Positions 11,695 through 21,165 of a stretch of 64,000 nucleotides of DNA are shown here, piece after piece. Position 1 is the first letter of the stretch. Every line of letters starts with the position of its first letter. The notes beneath the pieces are model-generated. The model saw only the letters and a program-made list of their open reading frames with translations, did not search any database and was not told the DNA's origin. The DNA comes from Chrysogorgia sp. JL179-B06. Lineage: Eukaryota > Cnidaria > Anthozoa > Scleralcyonacea > Chrysogorgiidae. The translations under genes were made by a program, and so were the position numbers. The stretch lies in contig JAYKKM010000196.1 in the NCBI GenBank assembly GCA_035772405.1, positions 398,501-462,500 of the forward strand, written 5' to 3'.

Positions 11695-13100
11695 GCCCTT
11701 AGCCTCGTCATTTTCCGTTTTCATTTTTGACCTTGTCGATAAAACATTACGTCATTTATATTGGTATGAGTAAATTCAAAATGGCGTCCAAATCCAGGTC
11801 AACCCGTTTTCGCAATTTTAAAGATGTTTGCATTTAGTTACTAAAGATATCCTGTGCGTATACTGAAGAGTCTGTTTATCAATCTTTCATTTTATATATA
11901 GCAGGAACGTTAAAGGGCAGTAGTTCAAAAGACATCGTCGTTGGAAGAATTTGTTAGCGCACAGGTATCTACTTCATGTATGTCAATTATTATGTTTTGA
12001 TGTGCTAGGATTTTTTTGCGTCTGCTATGAAACAGCGAAAACACTATGTGATCGTCCCAGTTGTTCGTTTGGATATTTGTTTGGATGCATGTATATATGT
12101 TAATTTTTTTCTAGTACCTTGTCGATAAAACATTGCGCCATGCATTTATATAGGTTTATGAAATGGTTGGGAGATCCGTTTTTATAATCGGCCAATATTC
12201 GTTGGCGTCTCCAGTATTTATAATGCAAAACAAACAGGTTTTTAAATGGCCATCGCGAACGCATTTGAACAGGGGGGTGGGCAATATATTTGCCGACAAA
12301 AGGGCGTGGTCAATGGGTGTTCACTCAAAATTAACACGTAAGTAAATTACACGTGCACAAATTAACAATGAACATCCTGAAAGAAACCTACACCATGCGG
12401 TATGAGAACGAGATAGATCAGTCTGTACTGATAGAGAGTTCCCATGCGGGAGGACCGGTGCGGGTGGGATCTCTGCAGAGACTTTGTTCTAGGTAACTTC
12501 TACCCCGTTGAGGGGATAGCGAGGAGCAGAGATGGGGGCTCTTTTTTCTAACTGACCATTTTTACTTTGTTAAACTGCTTTTCCATTGATTATTTTCAAT
12601 TCAACATTAAATAAACTGCTTTTCCTTCGATTATTTTCAATTTACCTGTTATTACATATTAACTCCAAATTTGAATCACCTTTTTGTTCCATTGATATCT
12701 CTGGAAATCACCATATCTGTTGCAATACAGTTCTAAAAACCCAATAAACCGGCTTTTACCAATGCTTTTAAATCTCCCGAGCAAATGAAAAACTTTCATT
12801 TTTCTAGAAAAGCCGACTGATATTTAATTTCCTACAATTTTGTTTTGTTTTTTGATTTGCAAGAAACTTTATTTAATGCTTATGCATTTTTATTCCTTTT
12901 CAAGTTTTTGTTCCCCACCGCATTACCATCGACCGATAGTCCCTTCATGTATTGGAGCTGTCATTATACCCTTGACTAGTTCTCCCTCCCCCTCAGTCTG
13001 TTCGCTGATCGACTGTAAAAATAGCAAATTATTTAACATTTACGCATCTCATTAATTATTATTTTATCTCCCGTGTATTTGATTGGCTACTTTCAACTTG
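11695..13100. other. Non-coding stretch with dispersed repeat
   Basis: About 12674-12830 (from cctttttgttcc through gatatctctggaaatcacca) is homologous to about 52843-52990. A second-strand-like phrase, gcaggaggaccggtgcggg, lies near 12450. No gene is recognised. Confidence 0.5.
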
Positions 13101-13119
13101 TGACACCCTTTTGGCATAT

Positions 13120-13283
13120 ATATATATATATATATATAAGCCCTATTTATTTTATTTCATCCCGTCTCACTCTGTTGAAGGGCTCCGCTCGAAACGTTAG
13201 TATTTCGTTCCTAAAAATCTTGGTAGATCACCACCTTTTCTTTACTATATCCAAAACACTGTCTACGCAGCACTCTACTTTTT
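13120..13283 (+). repeat. Fold-back family copy next to (TA)n, with degenerate hammerhead-like core
   Basis: It follows a (TA)n run and reads aagccctatttattttattt, then ctgttgaagggctccgctcg and aaacgttagtatttcg, ending in ccaaaacactgtctacgcag. It is colinear with 59381-59523. The equivalent of the CUGANGA box is mutated to CUGUUGA here. Confidence 0.75.
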
Positions 13284-13454
13284 ATACTCTAAAATATAAA
13301 TAACATCTTGTAGACTTGTAACGGTTGCTATATATGGTCAAAGTTCCGTTTCAATATCGCTAGTTCCAAATTACTATTCAACCTAATGTAATTCGAAATA
13401 AACTTTCCGTGATCAATTTATCCCGCGCGTTCTGTTACACCCCCCCCCCCCCAC

Positions 13455-13646
13455 CCCGCAAGCAATCGTCTTCTGGACGATCTTTGGGTTAGTATTAGAA
13501 AACCATTAGGCGGGGGTGGGGTTAGGATCTAAGTTGTTTTGGGTTTAGCAGTTCTATGATGTATTTCATCATACAGGCATGTCTCATTTCGTCCCTACCT
13601 CTTGCGGATACTAAAAAAGATCGTCCAGAAGACGATTGCTTGCGGG
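13455..13646. mobile_element. 192-bp MITE with telomere-like interior
   Basis: The arms of 31 bp (13455-13485 and 13616-13646) pair and include gcaatcgtcttctggacgat. The interior has ggttagg-type sequence and gatctaagttgttttggg, shared with the element at 2191-2603. A partial relative lies at 10193-10330. Confidence 0.8.
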
Positions 13647-15284
13647 AGTGGCCCTGGGAAAATGGCCCTGGGATCGCGGCTGGTCGATTCCATAATCTTA
13701 TTGGCCAGTTCTAAAACGCAATTAATTCAGCTAGAGTATAATTTATTCATCTAAATCCAAATATTAAGAAATTTCCTCGCCTTAAATTTACCACAAATAA
13801 GAAATATAAGGGCTTTGGTTAATTGTCAAGAACTGCAGTCGATATATACTTGTTCGTCCATTATATTTATACGAGATAACCATGGATGTATTATGAATTA
13901 GTTGCTTTTAGGATGAATACTTTACATGAACAAGTCTGCAGAGCATTGCATATTTCTCATCATCAGCACATCAACGTAAACAAAGACATATGACATAAAT
14001 TATCATAAAGTACAATATCAAAACACCCAGCCAATGTGACCAATGTGACCAGCCAATTTCGCCGACGAGGTTGAAATGGTCGATTCTATAATCTTGTTGG
14101 CCCGTTTCAAATGTCAACTAATTACCAGTAGAATGTACATACGTACTGTATTCATCTAAATGCTCGTGTTACAAAATTTAATTGCTTTTAAATTGCACCG
14201 CTAATTAGTAATTAGAGGTATGATGGTTTTGGTTAATTGTCAAGAACTGCATTCGATATGTACTACATGAGATAATAGCGACCTTTAGATTGAGTATACG
14301 AGTACGAGTACGAAGACGAACTTTTCTGCTCAGTGGAGAAACAACAATGGAAAAGAACCACGCGCAATGGTAAACTCGTCTTCGTACTCGTCTTCGTGCT
14401 AGCTCGTCATAACAAATACAAAGGCGTCTCCCAGGAGGAGTTACTGCAGCATGAGTTCATATCGTGACATCACAATTGTCAACACTATTTGCTTATTTTC
14501 TAGGTACAAAACTTACCCAAAGTCAAACACTGATCCTAACCCAAACGTATCCCTTACTCTAATCGTAACTGTAATCCTAATCCTAAACCCTAACCCCCGC
14601 CTAGAGTTTCATCCTAGACCCCCGGTTGAGATTTTCCAAATGAACTAGTTGATAAAAATAGAACTGAAACAGAAGTCACAAGATCGCGTAGGAAACTAAA
14701 ACTGACGTACCAAATTACCTCCATGCCGCCTTCATTTTTGCTCGGCGAAAGACCAGGACATACATGTAGTCCTCCCGTTATATATATATATTATATAGAG
14801 CTCATTGGGTTGGGAGGATTATTGTCCAATACTGTCGAATAGATCTACGAGTCTTATTCGCGAAATTCGTGAAACTACGTAGATTACGGTGATGTTGGTA
14901 AGGTAGTTACAGAAATTCGTTCAATTTGCCCCTGCATGCCGAACTTGGTCGAATCGTTACGACCTGTGTAAATTGTTCGTTGACATTTAATAATGATCAC
15001 ATGAGTATAGTAGCTAGTATTAGAACAAAGCAACAACATATTATATTTCGATTGATTATTGATGTGAAATAATGAATCGTCGTTGCAGTTGACGAATGTT
15101 AATTACGACCGATTTCATATTTTGGAATAAGATCAAAGTTCATCATCCAAATAACAATTTCCAAAAAAATGAAATAAATGCTGTCCGCACTTTTCGGGAT
15201 ATTGAATCATTATGTCAAAGTTGGCCCGTTAACGTTTGTGTAGTTTAACGTTCCAAAATAGTGAATTAAATATAACCCCGAATA
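13647..15284. other. Non-coding stretch left of the Polinton
   Basis: It holds an inverted repeat built on gtacgaagacga (about 14308-14325 with 14372-14395), two diverged copies of a phrase near 13805 and 14225 (ggttttggttaattgtcaag), and telomere-like runs at 14525-14600. No gene is supported. Confidence 0.5.
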
Positions 15285-15290
15285 TAGGAA
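15285..15290 (+). repeat. Target site duplication, left (TAGGAA)
   Basis: TAGGAA directly precedes the element's first base and is repeated exactly at 33707-33712. A 6-bp duplication is the length expected of Polinton integration. Confidence 0.95.
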
Positions 15291-15292
15291 AG

Positions 15293-15448
15293 TAGTATAG
15301 AGAGTGGCGGTACGAGCTCAGTCAACGTCAACCGTAATATAAACACCAAAACATCGCCAAATTTGTGTCGAGCCACAACTTAGCGATGTTTTAGTGTTTA
15401 TGTTTTACAGTTGACGTTGGTGAGCTCGTACCACCACTCTCTATACTA
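15293..15448. other. Terminal hairpin inside left TIR
   Basis: Arms 15293-15359 and 15381-15448 are near-perfect inverted copies (tagtatagagagtgg, then tacgagctca/tgagctcgta and so on), with a 21-nt loop that itself can pair (ttgtg with cacaa). The arms differ at several bases, for example gcggtacgagctca against gtggtacgagctca. The same structure stands at the right end. Confidence 0.9.
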
Positions 15449-15546
15449 TTATGGCAATCATTAGTCAATCTAAACACCCCTCCCATGTTTTCTACTCAAT
15501 TGATAAGAAATACTAAAATAACGATTTTCGCTAAATTTAAAGCTAG

Positions 15547-15697
15547 AATGTGTCGTTTCATCATTTTCACGTCTTTAAAAAGTGGAGAATGTCGTTTCAA
15601 CGTTTTCGCGTATTTAAAAAAAGGCATAGTGTGCCACTTCAACGTTTTCACACATTTAAAAAAGTAGAAGGTGTCATTTCAACATTTTTACATTTTT
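15547..15697 (+). repeat. Four 40-bp direct repeats in left TIR
   Basis: Units begin at about 15547, 15587, 15627 and 15670 and share tgtcgtttcaacgttttc followed by a variable 4-6 bases and tttaaaaa. The open frames of 60 and 83 codons seen here arise from this repeat and occur identically in the right TIR. The units may be binding sites for the integrase or the replication machinery (inference). Confidence 0.8.
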
Positions 15698-15851
15698 GTT
15701 CAACAAACTACCGACACGTTCCACTGTTGTCTCACAAATTCACGCGCGAAAAAAAACCACCAGATTTTGGTTCTAGTGGTGATGTTTATCCAAATGGATA
15801 GCGAAATGGTGCTCTTTTGATTGGTCAACAAATAGCCGGTTGTTTTGCAAA

Positions 15852-18800
15852 TTAGTCCGTTTGCTCACTGTTTTCAATGTTTTTGTGGCCATACGCGTAG
15901 GAGTCGACACCATTTTTTAAGAGGTATCGTTTATCGTCAAAACAGGATAACGACACTTTATTAATTTCGTAGCTACCTAGCTGATGTTTGACACTTCTAA
16001 TGGTCTTCATTGTGTGTCGCAACTGTTTCTGCTCAAGTAACACACTTTTATAATCTTCGTGTCTGATTACTTTTTTAATTATATTTTTTCTAATACCTTT
16101 AGCGGTTTTCCCACCGCCTCCACCCTCTTTCAAATAGCTGTACATTTTACTGCGCAACCCGACGAACTCAACAATTGGCGTTCCAGCGCACTCGTCCTTC
16201 ATCTTCCCAATAACTTTCTTATTCTCTCTAAAAAAGAATGGGCTGTCTGCGGGATAGTCGCTATTGTCAAACTTTTCGCACTCCATCATAAAGTCGGAAT
16301 AAACGTCGTCAGTTTTGATTGAGTACAACAGACTGTCAGTGTCAGTGAAGTGCAATCTACAGGTGTCGCTAGAGTACTTTTTCATAATATAATTGTAGTG
16401 AAAATTGTACATCAGCGTTTTACTCAAGTCTAGTATGCACATACCCACATATGCAGGTCTATTTAGTGTCAACGTTTCTTTAACCTTATGGACAGCGACT
16501 AAGTTCTCGCTAAATATTTTGCAAGACACGAACGTCGGCTTCGAGACAAGCTTTTCTAATTTCTTCGCAGTGGTCACTAATCTTACGTCCACACGCTTCC
16601 TCAAGTTTTCCATCGTTTTTCCGAACACACTGTTGTTCATCAACTTGAAGAAGTCCTTCTCAAAAGCGTTCTTAGCCGCAGTTCTTTTGACTGTGTTAAA
16701 GTCGATGTACTTGCCTAGCCACTTGGACTGGTCAAACTGCAGGACCCTATGAATCTTATTGATTTTTAATCCAAGATCCATGTACAACTGCAGATTTCCG
16801 TAGTGACACACATACTTTTTTTTGTCCATCAAATTAGTCACCAGCTTCTTTACACCACCAACACTCACGTTAAACTTATTTTTGATTTTCGTGCAGTACT
16901 CCGACAACATGTCAACGGTTATCTCCATCTTCTCAGGAGCCAACGGGTAGTCGTTGTGTAGGTCATGCAAATGGTCTGGATACTCCAAGTCGACTTCAAG
17001 CAGTAAACCCTTTTTGCTATTGTTGTGATAGTCGTGCAGATTAACTTTTTCTATTTCTTTCTCAGTCAACCACTTGAAGCCGCCCGTGGGTAGACTTCGA
17101 CTCATCGCCCACCCATACAAATTGTTGGCGTCAAGGTACATCAAATACTTCGACTCTTGCTCTTTGTCATACCCTTCCATATACTTATTATTCGCCACGC
17201 CATGTCTGTTACATATGTAGCTCACACCACCACGCATACCTAATTCTACGAACTGGAACATGTCAATGTCGGACAATAATTCGAGTTCCACTCCAGTCAT
17301 CTTCAACATGGCATCCCAAGCCAATCCAGGCGATGTGAAATAGTGACACGGGTCTAATTTATACTCACGATGGCACGTCTTTCTAAAGTTCTCAAAAACG
17401 TCGGCAAGCAAGAGCACGTCGCTTTTCAAATACAGGTCGTGGTACCCACCCATATTTTTAACGTCGAAGTAGTCCCACACATCGATGGCACGCTCGTGCA
17501 TTTCTTCCGTAATGTGCTCATCGTTCAGAACGCTGTAGAAATCATTTTTGGAGGGTAGCTCGCATTCGTTGAATTTATCAAAGGAGTCCATATAATCGTA
17601 GGGGTAGACTCCCTTTCTTGTCATAAGTGCTAACCCTGTTTCATGAAACACTTCTGACGTGTATTTGAAAGCGTCCCTTGGTAGGTTCTTCACCAAGTTG
17701 TCTAGACCACTACTCATGAACTGAAAGCTGTCCAAAAATACCAAGTTTTTCCCAAGCATGAACGCCATGTACTTCTCCATGTTGTTTGGTATCACATTTA
17801 TGTCTTGACCAAACTTGCCAATCTCCTGCATAATGAAATGGCTATCGTAGCCGCGTAAGTTATGAAAGATCACAGGGATTTTGTCAGTCAATCTAAAGTT
17901 CACATTACAGTCACGATGCGCGGACCCTCTATACTTACCTGACGCGTGACAGTGGTCTCTCACTCTAACGTCAGCGCCAGTGTACTCAACGCTGCAAATA
18001 TGGCAACTCTTAGCCTCGTCGAAATTCTTCTTATCGTCGTCAGTCAGCACCATTTCTTTGTTAAAGTGACTTTCAGATGTTTCTTTACAATATTCAACAA
18101 TTTCTAACATCTCCCCAATGAACTTATTAACTGCGTTTTCACCGCGATACACTTTTACTGGCTTACTGTACTCGTTGTCGTAGCAACAAACTAATTTATA
18201 CCCATAACCACAGTCAACGTGTCTCTGGTAGGCATTTGTGTAGCTACACTCGCTTGACAGTCTTGTTGTGTGCACCTTCTGTGTGATAGCCTCGAAGTCT
18301 GCATACACCACAAATGGTACATTTAATTGTCTGCTAAAATTCTCGTATTTCACTTTCGCACCTTTTTGCGGCATTTTAATAGCTTGCTTCCCATTGATGA
18401 TCAAACATACTTCAATGTGGCTTTCAAGCACGTCCTCTCGGGTGAAGCACTGCAAACAATACCTACAAAAGTGCTTTCTCGCCTCATGCTTTGTTTGCCG
18501 GTGCATGAATTTATTAAAATCGCGAATGTAGACGTAGTGCTTGTTACCTACGTCATTAGTTATCAACAGTAGGTCCATGTGGTCAGGGCGCGCCTCCTTA
18601 GAAACGTACACAGGGAACGGCTGCTTATTTTCATACCCAAAAACATTTATGCTAATATCGTTCACCTTTTCGATCTTGTTGTAGTCTTTGAGTGTGACTG
18701 GGAAGTCGATTCCGTCATAATTCAGCTCACTGACATGCCTAGCGTACTTCGACGTTCTATCAGAGTTTTTTCCAGCAGGGAATTTATGTGCGAGGTGACA

Positions 18801-19283
18801 CCATCTAAAGCACTCGTTGTCATCACCGTTATTTACGTTTATCAAACCCTTCTTACTGTTACGCAACTCCTTCGGCAACGCAATGTAGCTACTCCCACGC
18901 AGAGGTCTGTAAATAGCGATATTGACGTAGTGCGCATCTATTTTGTCGATAGTCCATCCAGACCCCTCAGATAACCACCCAGCTATCCGCGTCAAAATCT
19001 GCTCCGACCCACGATTGGCGACACCCTCGATGTCGTGTTCATTAATGACGACGAACGTTTCGCTGTTAAAGTAGGCAGTTTTGTACGTGGTCTTATTGAG
19101 TTCTAAAACTTTCTCAAAAGTGACCTTGACTGTCTCTACCACTTTCATTCCGTTGGTCTCACCTAGTTCACGTCTCAAAAGGTTGATGACAGCGCTTCTA
19201 CTACCATTCACCTGATTGATGTCTCTATCGTTAACCACCTCAACCCCATAGGACCTTGTGAACCCTCTCAGTGCTTGACCCAA
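15852..19283 (-). CDS. polB: Protein-primed family B DNA polymerase (Polinton pPolB)
   Basis: Replicates the element from its ends using a protein primer. In the 1143-residue frame: a C2H2-like finger at about 273-293 (CRYC...H...C); exonuclease motif I D329xE331 (YADFEA); an endonuclease VII-like zinc motif 427-459 (CHIC...DHCH...HRDC); ExoII N475...D480 (NLRGYD); ExoIII Y618...D622; polymerase motif A D718 (YLDANNLYGWAM), motif B 881-890 (LMNNSVFGKT), motif C D981-D983 (DTDS); and a KAKG-like loop near 1061. All catalytic acidic residues are present. The frame has no ATG before residue 46 (ATG at 19148), yet residues 5-45 look conserved; the open frame begins after a stop near 19358. The missing start appears to lie in the overlapping 90-codon frame upstream. 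The last five residues, SEQTD, are shared with the protein at the other end. Confidence 0.95.
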   Translation of the reverse strand: MGQALRGFTRSYGVEVVNDRDINQVNGSRSAVINLLRRELGETNGMKVVETVKVTFEKVLELNKTTYKTAYFNSETFVVINEHDIEGVANRGSEQILTRIAGWLSEGSGWTIDKIDAHYVNIAIYRPLRGSSYIALPKELRNSKKGLINVNNGDDNECFRWCHLAHKFPAGKNSDRTSKYARHVSELNYDGIDFPVTLKDYNKIEKVNDISINVFGYENKQPFPVYVSKEARPDHMDLLLITNDVGNKHYVYIRDFNKFMHRQTKHEARKHFCRYCLQCFTREDVLESHIEVCLIINGKQAIKMPQKGAKVKYENFSRQLNVPFVVYADFEAITQKVHTTRLSSECSYTNAYQRHVDCGYGYKLVCCYDNEYSKPVKVYRGENAVNKFIGEMLEIVEYCKETSESHFNKEMVLTDDDKKNFDEAKSCHICSVEYTGADVRVRDHCHASGKYRGSAHRDCNVNFRLTDKIPVIFHNLRGYDSHFIMQEIGKFGQDINVIPNNMEKYMAFMLGKNLVFLDSFQFMSSGLDNLVKNLPRDAFKYTSEVFHETGLALMTRKGVYPYDYMDSFDKFNECELPSKNDFYSVLNDEHITEEMHERAIDVWDYFDVKNMGGYHDLYLKSDVLLLADVFENFRKTCHREYKLDPCHYFTSPGLAWDAMLKMTGVELELLSDIDMFQFVELGMRGGVSYICNRHGVANNKYMEGYDKEQESKYLMYLDANNLYGWAMSRSLPTGGFKWLTEKEIEKVNLHDYHNNSKKGLLLEVDLEYPDHLHDLHNDYPLAPEKMEITVDMLSEYCTKIKNKFNVSVGGVKKLVTNLMDKKKYVCHYGNLQLYMDLGLKINKIHRVLQFDQSKWLGKYIDFNTVKRTAAKNAFEKDFFKLMNNSVFGKTMENLRKRVDVRLVTTAKKLEKLVSKPTFVSCKIFSENLVAVHKVKETLTLNRPAYVGMCILDLSKTLMYNFHYNYIMKKYSSDTCRLHFTDTDSLLYSIKTDDVYSDFMMECEKFDNSDYPADSPFFFRENKKVIGKMKDECAGTPIVEFVGLRSKMYSYLKEGGGGGKTAKGIRKNIIKKVIRHEDYKSVLLEQKQLRHTMKTIRSVKHQLGSYEINKVSLSCFDDKRYLLKNGVDSYAYGHKNIENSEQTD

Positions 19284-19540
19284 CAGCCGTGGGCTATGGT
19301 CTTCAACTGTGGGTTGTGCCTCCTGGTTTCTGACAAGACGGTTGTGTGTGTCCGACTACCAACGTTAACTCGCCTGTTTGTCAGCGGGTTAATAGTACTG
19401 ACATTTGTCGTGTCGCTAAAAACACCGTCTCTAACAAGTCGATTGTAGACTCGCCCATGAACGTTGACTGCTCTACCTGTTAGTGGATTTACAACGGCTG
19501 CACCATTTCTAACAAGTGAGTTTTCTGTGACGTCACCCAT
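19268..19540 (-). CDS. Upstream ORF with two NPLT-x-R repeats, probable split N-terminus of PolB
   Basis: The 90 codons start at an ATG preceded by a TA-rich stretch (tagtatatagaagcc). Two copies of a motif NPLTGRAVNV/NPLTNRRVNV lie at about residues 18-27 and 51-60; similar NPxTGR units occur in proteins of large DNA viruses. After the second motif, this frame loses similarity to the first repeat, while the -1 frame, which is the PolB frame, resumes it (NRLVR in both). The switch falls at a (TG)4/(AC)4 run at 19343-19351. I infer that this ORF and PolB were one reading frame, now broken or joined by frameshifting. The overlap with the PolB frame is about 90 nt, with no classical slippery heptamer seen. 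Confidence 0.6.
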   Translation of the reverse strand: MGDVTENSLVRNGAAVVNPLTGRAVNVHGRVYNRLVRDGVFSDTTNVSTINPLTNRRVNVGSRTHTTVLSETRRHNPQLKTIAHGCWVKH

Positions 19541-20114
19541 GGCTTCTATATACTACACTTGTTTTTTTCCTAGACCACTCGTCGTAGTAATTGTCACCAC
19601 TTTCACACCATCCCAGCTTTGGGTACACCACCCCAAACAGATTGTTATCAAACAAGTCTTTCACCTTCCCGTCTTTGAGGTCTGACACCTTCTTGAGTGT
19701 CTCAACTCGTCTTCTATGACACAACCTAATAATGTAGTACCCATATCTGCTGACATTTCTACCCTTGATCAAATTGCATGAGTGCAGCACATTGACAACT
19801 TTCAGGAAGTCCTCTTTTATCAACTCAAGGTGCTCATACTTCACAACGTTCCGTAGTCTCCTCCCCATCCACCAAGACCGTTTGTGAACGCTTTTTAACC
19901 GAGTGAGTCTCATGTCGCTGTAACTCTGAGTGTAGCCCCATTCGGTGTCGCCACACTTTGGACATGCGTACCCACCACAGTCAGTCACATGTTTCACAAC
20001 GTCACAATCCGAGCAGTAGTAAAGCCTGAAGGTGCCTCCACACTCAATTTGCGTCTCATTCGCGATTTCGTCAATTGTTAAGCCATAACTCATCTGCCTC
20101 ATAAGTTTGTCCAT
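19533..20114 (-). CDS. Zinc-ribbon protein resembling late transcription factor VLTF3
   Basis: 193 residues. Cysteine pairs C34xxC37 and C51xxC54 form a likely zinc ribbon in the N-terminal third. The C-terminal part (about 60-193) has a basic helical pattern (YSDMRLTRLKSVHKR; LIKGRNVSRYGYYIIRLC) that reminds me of the VLTF3-like family of large DNA viruses, where the protein drives late transcription. The match is by pattern only. The gene runs with PolB and overlaps the start of the 90-codon ORF by 8 bp. A TA-rich sequence (agtagtataagcg) precedes the ATG. Confidence 0.5.
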   Translation of the reverse strand: MDKLMRQMSYGLTIDEIANETQIECGGTFRLYYCSDCDVVKHVTDCGGYACPKCGDTEWGYTQSYSDMRLTRLKSVHKRSWWMGRRLRNVVKYEHLELIKEDFLKVVNVLHSCNLIKGRNVSRYGYYIIRLCHRRRVETLKKVSDLKDGKVKDLFDNNLFGVVYPKLGWCESGDNYYDEWSRKKTSVVYRSHG

Positions 20115-20138
20115 CGCTTATACTACTCCAACATTTTT

Positions 20139-20558
20139 TTATTGAGTTAGCACCCACACTACTATTCCACTACCCAAACCTAGCGCGCTAACAAACAACA
20201 ATTGGTATTCCTTCATTTCCGCACTCGGTTGATAGTAATCCGCAATCTTCGGGGAGTCAGTGAACACTCGTCCGCTGTACTGAATAGTCATTACGCTTCT
20301 AAGTTCTTCCAACGCGTGGTTTGTGTCATTGATGTCAGCATTAGCATCAGAGAGCTGTTGTCGCAAACGCTGAATCTGATCTTTTTTAGCGACTTCATTT
20401 TCATACCACACTTCTTTCGCACTGGCTAACTGTTCCAACGCATGGTTGTGTCTTTTCATCTCAGCTTCATAGCCTGTGTGATTAAACTTTGAAAACATAA
20501 AGCCAGCGCCTGCAAAAGCCACTGCATTAAATATCCCTCCAGCCACGACACTCACCAT
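20139..20558 (-). CDS. Small membrane protein with coiled coil
   Basis: 139 residues. Hydrophobic segments lie at about 4-22 (VVAGGIFNAVAFAGAGFMF) and 118-137 (LLFVSALGLGSGIVVWVLT). Between them residues 29-90 form an Ala/Leu/Gln-rich heptad region typical of a coiled coil (IQRLRQQLSDANADI). The two ends could both sit in a membrane with the helix outside or within it. Function is unknown. It stands in a row of three small membrane-protein genes read together with PolB, 4 bp from the next gene. Membrane-remodelling or virion-membrane roles are guesses. Confidence 0.75.
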   Translation of the reverse strand: MVSVVAGGIFNAVAFAGAGFMFSKFNHTGYEAEMKRHNHALEQLASAKEVWYENEVAKKDQIQRLRQQLSDANADINDTNHALEELRSVMTIQYSGRVFTDSPKIADYYQPSAEMKEYQLLFVSALGLGSGIVVWVLTQ

Positions 20559-20562
20559 TAAC

Positions 20563-20805
20563 TTACGTTGATTTGAATGGATCTGTCGGTATCCACTTTT
20601 TCGATTGCATCCATTTCACTAACAGCGTTCCTGCACCAACAGCTGCAGCAAGTTTCACTGTACCTTTCACTGTCTCTGGTGTTCCCAATGGTTCTCCCAA
20701 AGCCTTTTTAGAAATCATACTCACTACCACAGCACCAGTCGTGACAAGTAGCGCGTCGTACAATTCGTTCATAAGTTCTTTTCGATCGATCGCAGCCATA
20801 TACAT
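20563..20805 (-). CDS. Small two-segment membrane protein
   Basis: 80 residues. It has a hydrophobic stretch at about 18-36 (LLVTTGAVVVSMISKKAL), a second, weaker one at about 50-64 (VKLAAAVGAGTLLVKW), and a basic, Trp-containing tail (MQSKKWIP). I have the impression that similar short proteins occur in other cnidarian Polintons, but no function is known to me. The first ATG is at 20805, with a second in-frame ATG two codons on. It lies between two other small membrane-protein genes on the same strand. Confidence 0.7.
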   Translation of the reverse strand: MYMAAIDRKELMNELYDALLVTTGAVVVSMISKKALGEPLGTPETVKGTVKLAAAVGAGTLLVKWMQSKKWIPTDPFKST

Positions 20806-20820
20806 TGTCGTGTGTTTTGT

Positions 20821-21165
20821 TCAAGAATCAAATGTGTCTAACGCTGGACGACAAGCTCTACGATTTTCTGACGCGCTAACCACAGTACTCACAGGCTCCA
20901 GTTGCGTTTCTTTTTCACTGCTAATTGTGTACCACAACGAAGCAGCAGCAATGATAACACCAAGTGTTCCAACAATGTAACCGTAGCTCCACTCACCACC
21001 CTGTTCTTCATTGACTATCATTTCACGCATTTTCTTTTCTTTCGCAGCTTTCGATATCTCAGCCAACTTTTTACCAGCAGCGACGCGCTTTGGGTCCTTC
21101 ACCTTAACACTTTTCACATCAGCTGTGATCTTAGCTTCAACAGCCGTCTGTGAGTCTTCAACCAT
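20821..21165 (-). CDS. Small basic protein with one membrane segment
   Basis: 114 residues. The N-terminal half is strongly basic (PKRVAAGKKLAEISKAAKEK), then a single hydrophobic helix at about 60-80 (GYIVGTLGVIIAAASLWYTI), then a polar tail. A lysine/alanine-rich head next to a membrane anchor could bind DNA or the inner capsid face, but this is inference. It is the first gene of the left minus-strand block and faces the zinc-finger gene across a 132-bp divergent region with tandem repeats. Confidence 0.7.
   Translation of the reverse strand: MVEDSQTAVEAKITADVKSVKVKDPKRVAAGKKLAEISKAAKEKKMREMIVNEEQGGEWSYGYIVGTLGVIIAAASLWYTISSEKETQLEPVSTVVSASENRRACRPALDTFDS

Larger units (their letters stand above)
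15291..15821 (+). repeat. Polinton left terminal inverted repeat
   Basis: It pairs base for base (x with 48997-x) with 33176-33706 without indels. The strict match ends at 15821; a weaker match continues to 15869, reaching the PolB stop codon. It begins AG, as Polintons do. It contains an outer hairpin (15293-15448) and four 40-bp subterminal repeats (15547-15697). Confidence 0.95.

Noticed and set aside
15485..15801. Open frames of 60 and 83 codons inside the left TIR, identical in the right TIR (33196-33512)
   Set aside because: They are generated by the 40-bp direct repeats, have no recognisable domain and would be present twice per element only because of the TIRs.
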